A DNA stretch of 61,637 bases from Hymenobacter sp. (GTDB lineage: Bacteria > Bacteroidota > Bacteroidia > Cytophagales > Hymenobacteraceae): contig JANXNW010000176.1 in the NCBI GenBank assembly GCA_025353905.1, forward strand, positions 1-61,637, in the 5' to 3' direction. The position numbers and the translations under genes are program-made. The notes beneath the pieces are model-generated. The model made no database searches. It was not told the origin of the DNA and worked only from the letters and a program-made list of their open reading frames with translations. Of the stretch, positions 59,715-61,637 are shown in pieces. Numbering within the stretch: the stretch's first letter is position 1; the number at the start of each line of letters is the position of its first letter.

Positions 59715-59737
59715 AACGGAGTGGCACTCCGCTTTAC
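59711..59737. repeat. GTAGAACGGAGTG palindrome at the uvrC stop
   Basis: GTAGAACGGAGTGG and CACTCCGCTTTAC form an imperfect hairpin, and its first TAG is the uvrC stop. The same word family occurs at the moeB stop (15621-15663). Confidence 0.8.
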
Positions 59738-59776
59738 ACAAAAAAGGCCCGTGCTGCAAGCACGGGCCTTTTTTGT
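59738..59776. terminator. Bidirectional terminator between uvrC and gldN
   Basis: The 15-bp arms AAAAAAGGCCCGTGC (59740-59754) and complement (59760-59774) flank a 5-nt loop, giving A6/T6 tracts on both sides. It serves both convergent genes. Confidence 0.92.
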
Positions 59777-59804
59777 ATCCGTTTAATTCGTTGAATCAGT
59801 TCGC

Positions 59805-59814
59805 ATCCGCGGTC
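59805..59814. repeat. ATCCGCGGTC element terminus abutting the gldN stop
   Basis: Read on the minus strand, GACCGCGGAT follows the gldN TAA (59815-59817) with no gap. It is preceded on the plus strand by AATTCGTTGAATCAGTTCGC, consistent with the short-word element family. Confidence 0.75.
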
Positions 59815-60936
59815 TTAGAAGGACCATAGATTATACTCATATTCCACCAGGTCGGCGGCTGTTTGCTGAGCGGCCAGCAGGCCGGCCCGCTCCGAGCCGT
59901 AGAGGTCGGCTAGGTCCCGGTTGTCGGGGTTCGATACTTTGACGATGTACGAGTTGAAGAGGCGCAGCTCAAATGCGTCGGCCAGGTTCTTGTGCTGCGC
60001 GTCGTTCTGCGAGTTGAACCACACGGCCGCCTGCGGATTGTTGCGGAACACGCGCACGAGGTCGGCGTACTTGAACGAGGCGATGTTTTTTTCCAACCCG
60101 CCCGCGTTGCCGGAGAGCGTGGAGGGCAGCTTCAGCGACACGGTTTTAATCTGGTTGTACATCCGCGAGCGCTTCTTGTCGAAAATCATCTCTTCGGTCA
60201 GCTCCATCTGGTAGATATCCTTGTAGCGATACTCGGCCGTGGTGGCTGGTGGCTTAGGCGCCTCAACGGCCACCGACGACGTTTTCACGGTTTTATAAAC
60301 GAACTTACCGTTCTTCTTCACCGGCTTGCCGTTGGCATCGAGTACTTTTTCTTTCTTGGTAGCGGCCGTCTTCGGGGCCTGAATGGGAGCACCCCAACCG
60401 TCGTCGGCCGCCTTTTTAGCGGGCGTTTTAGCTTTGCCGTCCTTGGGGGGAGGAGTGCCACCCCAGTCGTCGCCCGCGTCGGCAGATGGCGCGGCCTCAA
60501 TCGGGTACGACATATTGGCGGCCATCTCCTGCGCGTTTATCGTGGAGGTAACCGAGTCGCTACGGTAAGGGATGAGCTCGCCACGCTTCACGGCCTCAAC
60601 AATGACGCGGCTGATTTCCTTGCCGTCTGAAAACAAGGGCTTGTTCTGCTTTTCGCGCAGGTCGATAGCCCGCGTGATGGTTTTGCGGAACATCTGGTCG
60701 GAAAGCGGAATCGGCCGGGTCGCGCCCATGCTGACGGCGACAGCTCCCTGCTCGCCGGCAGCCGTGGTCGGGGCGCTGGATGCAGCGGGCGCTGCCGGCA
60801 CACCCGCCGCGGCGGGTGCAGCTGGCACACCTGCTGCTGCGGGTGTGGCCGCAGGCTTGGTAGCTTGTCCATAGCTGCTGAGTGCCACCGCGAAGGCAGC
60901 GGCCGTCAGCGGCAGGGCTTTAAAATAGCGAGTCAT
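59815..60936 (-). CDS. gldN: Gliding motility/T9SS protein GldN
   Basis: GldN is a periplasmic ring component of the T9SS/gliding machine, forming a ring with GldK under the outer membrane. The 373-residue protein has a signal peptide (MTRYFKALPLTAAAFAVALSSYGQ). An Ala/Pro-rich stretch with tandem AAAGVPAAP repeats (about residues 27-55) follows. The conserved core includes PIPLSDQMFRKTITRAIDLREKQNKPLF, KEISRVIVEAVKRGELIPYRSDS, DIYQMELTEEMIFDKKRSRMYNQIKTVSLKLP and the C-terminal FELRLFNSYIVKVSNPDNRDLADL. The start at 60936 is preferred to 60975. gldM lies upstream with a 40-bp gap. Confidence 0.95.
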   Translation of the reverse strand: MTRYFKALPLTAAAFAVALSSYGQATKPAATPAAAGVPAAPAAAGVPAAPAASSAPTTAAGEQGAVAVSMGATRPIPLSDQMFRKTITRAIDLREKQNKPLFSDGKEISRVIVEAVKRGELIPYRSDSVTSTINAQEMAANMSYPIEAAPSADAGDDWGGTPPPKDGKAKTPAKKAADDGWGAPIQAPKTAATKKEKVLDANGKPVKKNGKFVYKTVKTSSVAVEAPKPPATTAEYRYKDIYQMELTEEMIFDKKRSRMYNQIKTVSLKLPSTLSGNAGGLEKNIASFKYADLVRVFRNNPQAAVWFNSQNDAQHKNLADAFELRLFNSYIVKVSNPDNRDLADLYGSERAGLLAAQQTAADLVEYEYNLWSF

Positions 60937-60976
60937 AATAAGAAAATAGTTAGAAGCTAACGACGATTCAGGCAAG

Positions 60977-61637
60977 CTATTGCACCGACACGGTAAACGA
61001 GCGTGTAATGGGCACGTCCGAGATTTTGCCCTGGAAGTTCTGGCGCTGCACGCCCTTCACTTCGATAAACAGGCGGTCGTCGGCGCGGGCCGCGTTGGCC
61101 ATCGAGCTGATGTCGCCCGACGGGCCGTTGATGGTCTGCGTCTGCTGCACCGGGCGCTTGCCGCGGGCCAGCGTTACTTCGAAGCGCGATACCCGAAAGC
61201 GGGCATCGTCGGGCAGGAAGGTGGCGAAACCAGCATCCGGGATGGCGCGCAGCGTGATGTTACGCAACTGCCCGGCCGCTACGCCGCGCTTGTCTTCCAT
61301 GTTCGTGCTGCCAATGAACCCCTGAATGGTCGGGTTTGGAATCGGCCGCACCTTGAACACCTGCGAGCCAATGGGGTTACCCCCGCTGCTCACGTTGAGC
61401 GTCACTTCGCGGGCTTCCGGGATGAGCGTTACTTCACCTTTCTGCCCGGTAATGACGCCCGCGCCCGAGGCAGAAAACGCCGGCTGGTACTGCGCGCCGA
61501 GGGCCGGCACGTTCACCGTCAGCTTGTTGCCGCACTGGTAGTAGAGCGCCTGCACCGAAGCCGACTGAATCTGCATCACCGGCTTGGTGATGGTGTAGGG
61601 CACGGTGACGGCGAAAGTCGTGTCGCGGCCGTTCTGG
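60977..61637 (-). CDS. gldM: Gliding motility/T9SS protein GldM, C-terminal part (truncated by window edge)
   Basis: GldM spans the periplasm and couples the GldL inner-membrane proton motor to the outer ring. The visible 219 or so C-terminal residues are the periplasmic repeat domains: TITKPVMQIQSASVQALYYQCGNKLTVNVPALG, then GFIGSTNMEDKRGVAAGQLRNI, VSRFEVTLARGKRPVQQTQTINGPSG and FIEVKGVQRQNFQGKISDVPITRSFTVSV. The ending is typical of GldM. The frame stays open to 61637, so the start is beyond the window. Order gldM-gldN is the usual gldKLMN arrangement. Confidence 0.93.
   Translation of the reverse strand, partial: QNGRDTTFAVTVPYTITKPVMQIQSASVQALYYQCGNKLTVNVPALGAQYQPAFSASGAGVITGQKGEVTLIPEAREVTLNVSSGGNPIGSQVFKVRPIPNPTIQGFIGSTNMEDKRGVAAGQLRNITLRAIPDAGFATFLPDDARFRVSRFEVTLARGKRPVQQTQTINGPSGDISSMANAARADDRLFIEVKGVQRQNFQGKISDVPITRSFTVSVQ

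Overview
The window reads as a high-GC member of the Bacteroidota, most like Hymenobacter (Cytophagales). This is an inference from type IX secretion (T9SS) and gliding genes (sprE, gldM, gldN), a SusC/SusD pair, T9SS C-terminal sorting domains, bacillithiol synthesis (bshC), TAnnTTFG-type (TAnnTTTG) promoter boxes and frequent TTG/GTG starts. No rRNA, tRNA, CRISPR array or prophage was seen. Genes are short transcription units on both strands, mostly housekeeping, with surface proteins concentrated between 20 and 51 kb.

Layout. 0-16 kb: truncated pheS, a Uma2-type nuclease-like protein, rimO, bshC, small secreted and zinc-ribbon proteins, 5-formyl-THF cyclo-ligase, an orphan ExbD, a DUF2157/GDYXXLXY membrane pair, mnmD head-to-head with a thioesterase, and an SPFH protein followed by an NAD-kinase-like protein. 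14.5-19.6 kb: a molybdenum cofactor cluster (moeB-rhodanese, MOT1-type molybdate transporter, moaA, moaD, moaE, convergent moaC). 19.7-31 kb: a decaying surface-protein region with a sorting-domain remnant, a frameshifted GH29-like lipoprotein, two convergent roadblock-like paralogues, an anti-sigma-like membrane protein, a 1945-residue T9SS cargo protein and a dead IS5-family element. 31-38 kb: malQ with two starch-binding domains, an outer-membrane barrel protein, an M20 peptidase and a PAP2 enzyme. 37-51 kb: DUF1501/DUF1800 pair, a lamin-tail protein, a beta-helix T9SS cargo protein, SusD and SusC. 51.5-61.6 kb: atpZ, sprE, PBP1A, uvrC, gldN and the C-terminal part of gldM.

Functional links. 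SprE, GldM and GldN belong to the T9SS/gliding machine. The large proteins at 23.9-29.8 kb and 43.1-46.2 kb carry T9SS type A-like sorting domains, and the lamin-tail protein has a gliding-associated-like C-terminus, so machine and probable cargo share the window. The moa cluster supplies molybdate uptake, sulfur-carrier activation and precursor-Z/molybdopterin synthesis, but not the moeA/mobA insertion steps.

Most unusual signal. Many gene borders carry long imperfect palindromes built from short, degenerate, tandemly repeated words. Each locus uses its own word, but the layout is shared. In several cases the outer end of the element touches or contains a start or stop codon: the terminus GACCGCGGAT (or a one-base variant) abuts rimO at both ends, PBP1A and gldN, and lies at the beginning of bshC. 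Other word families contain the stop codons of moaC, the lamin-tail gene, malQ and uvrC. I do not recognise a formal description of this arrangement, and it is the best candidate here for an undescribed mobile or self-propagating DNA element.
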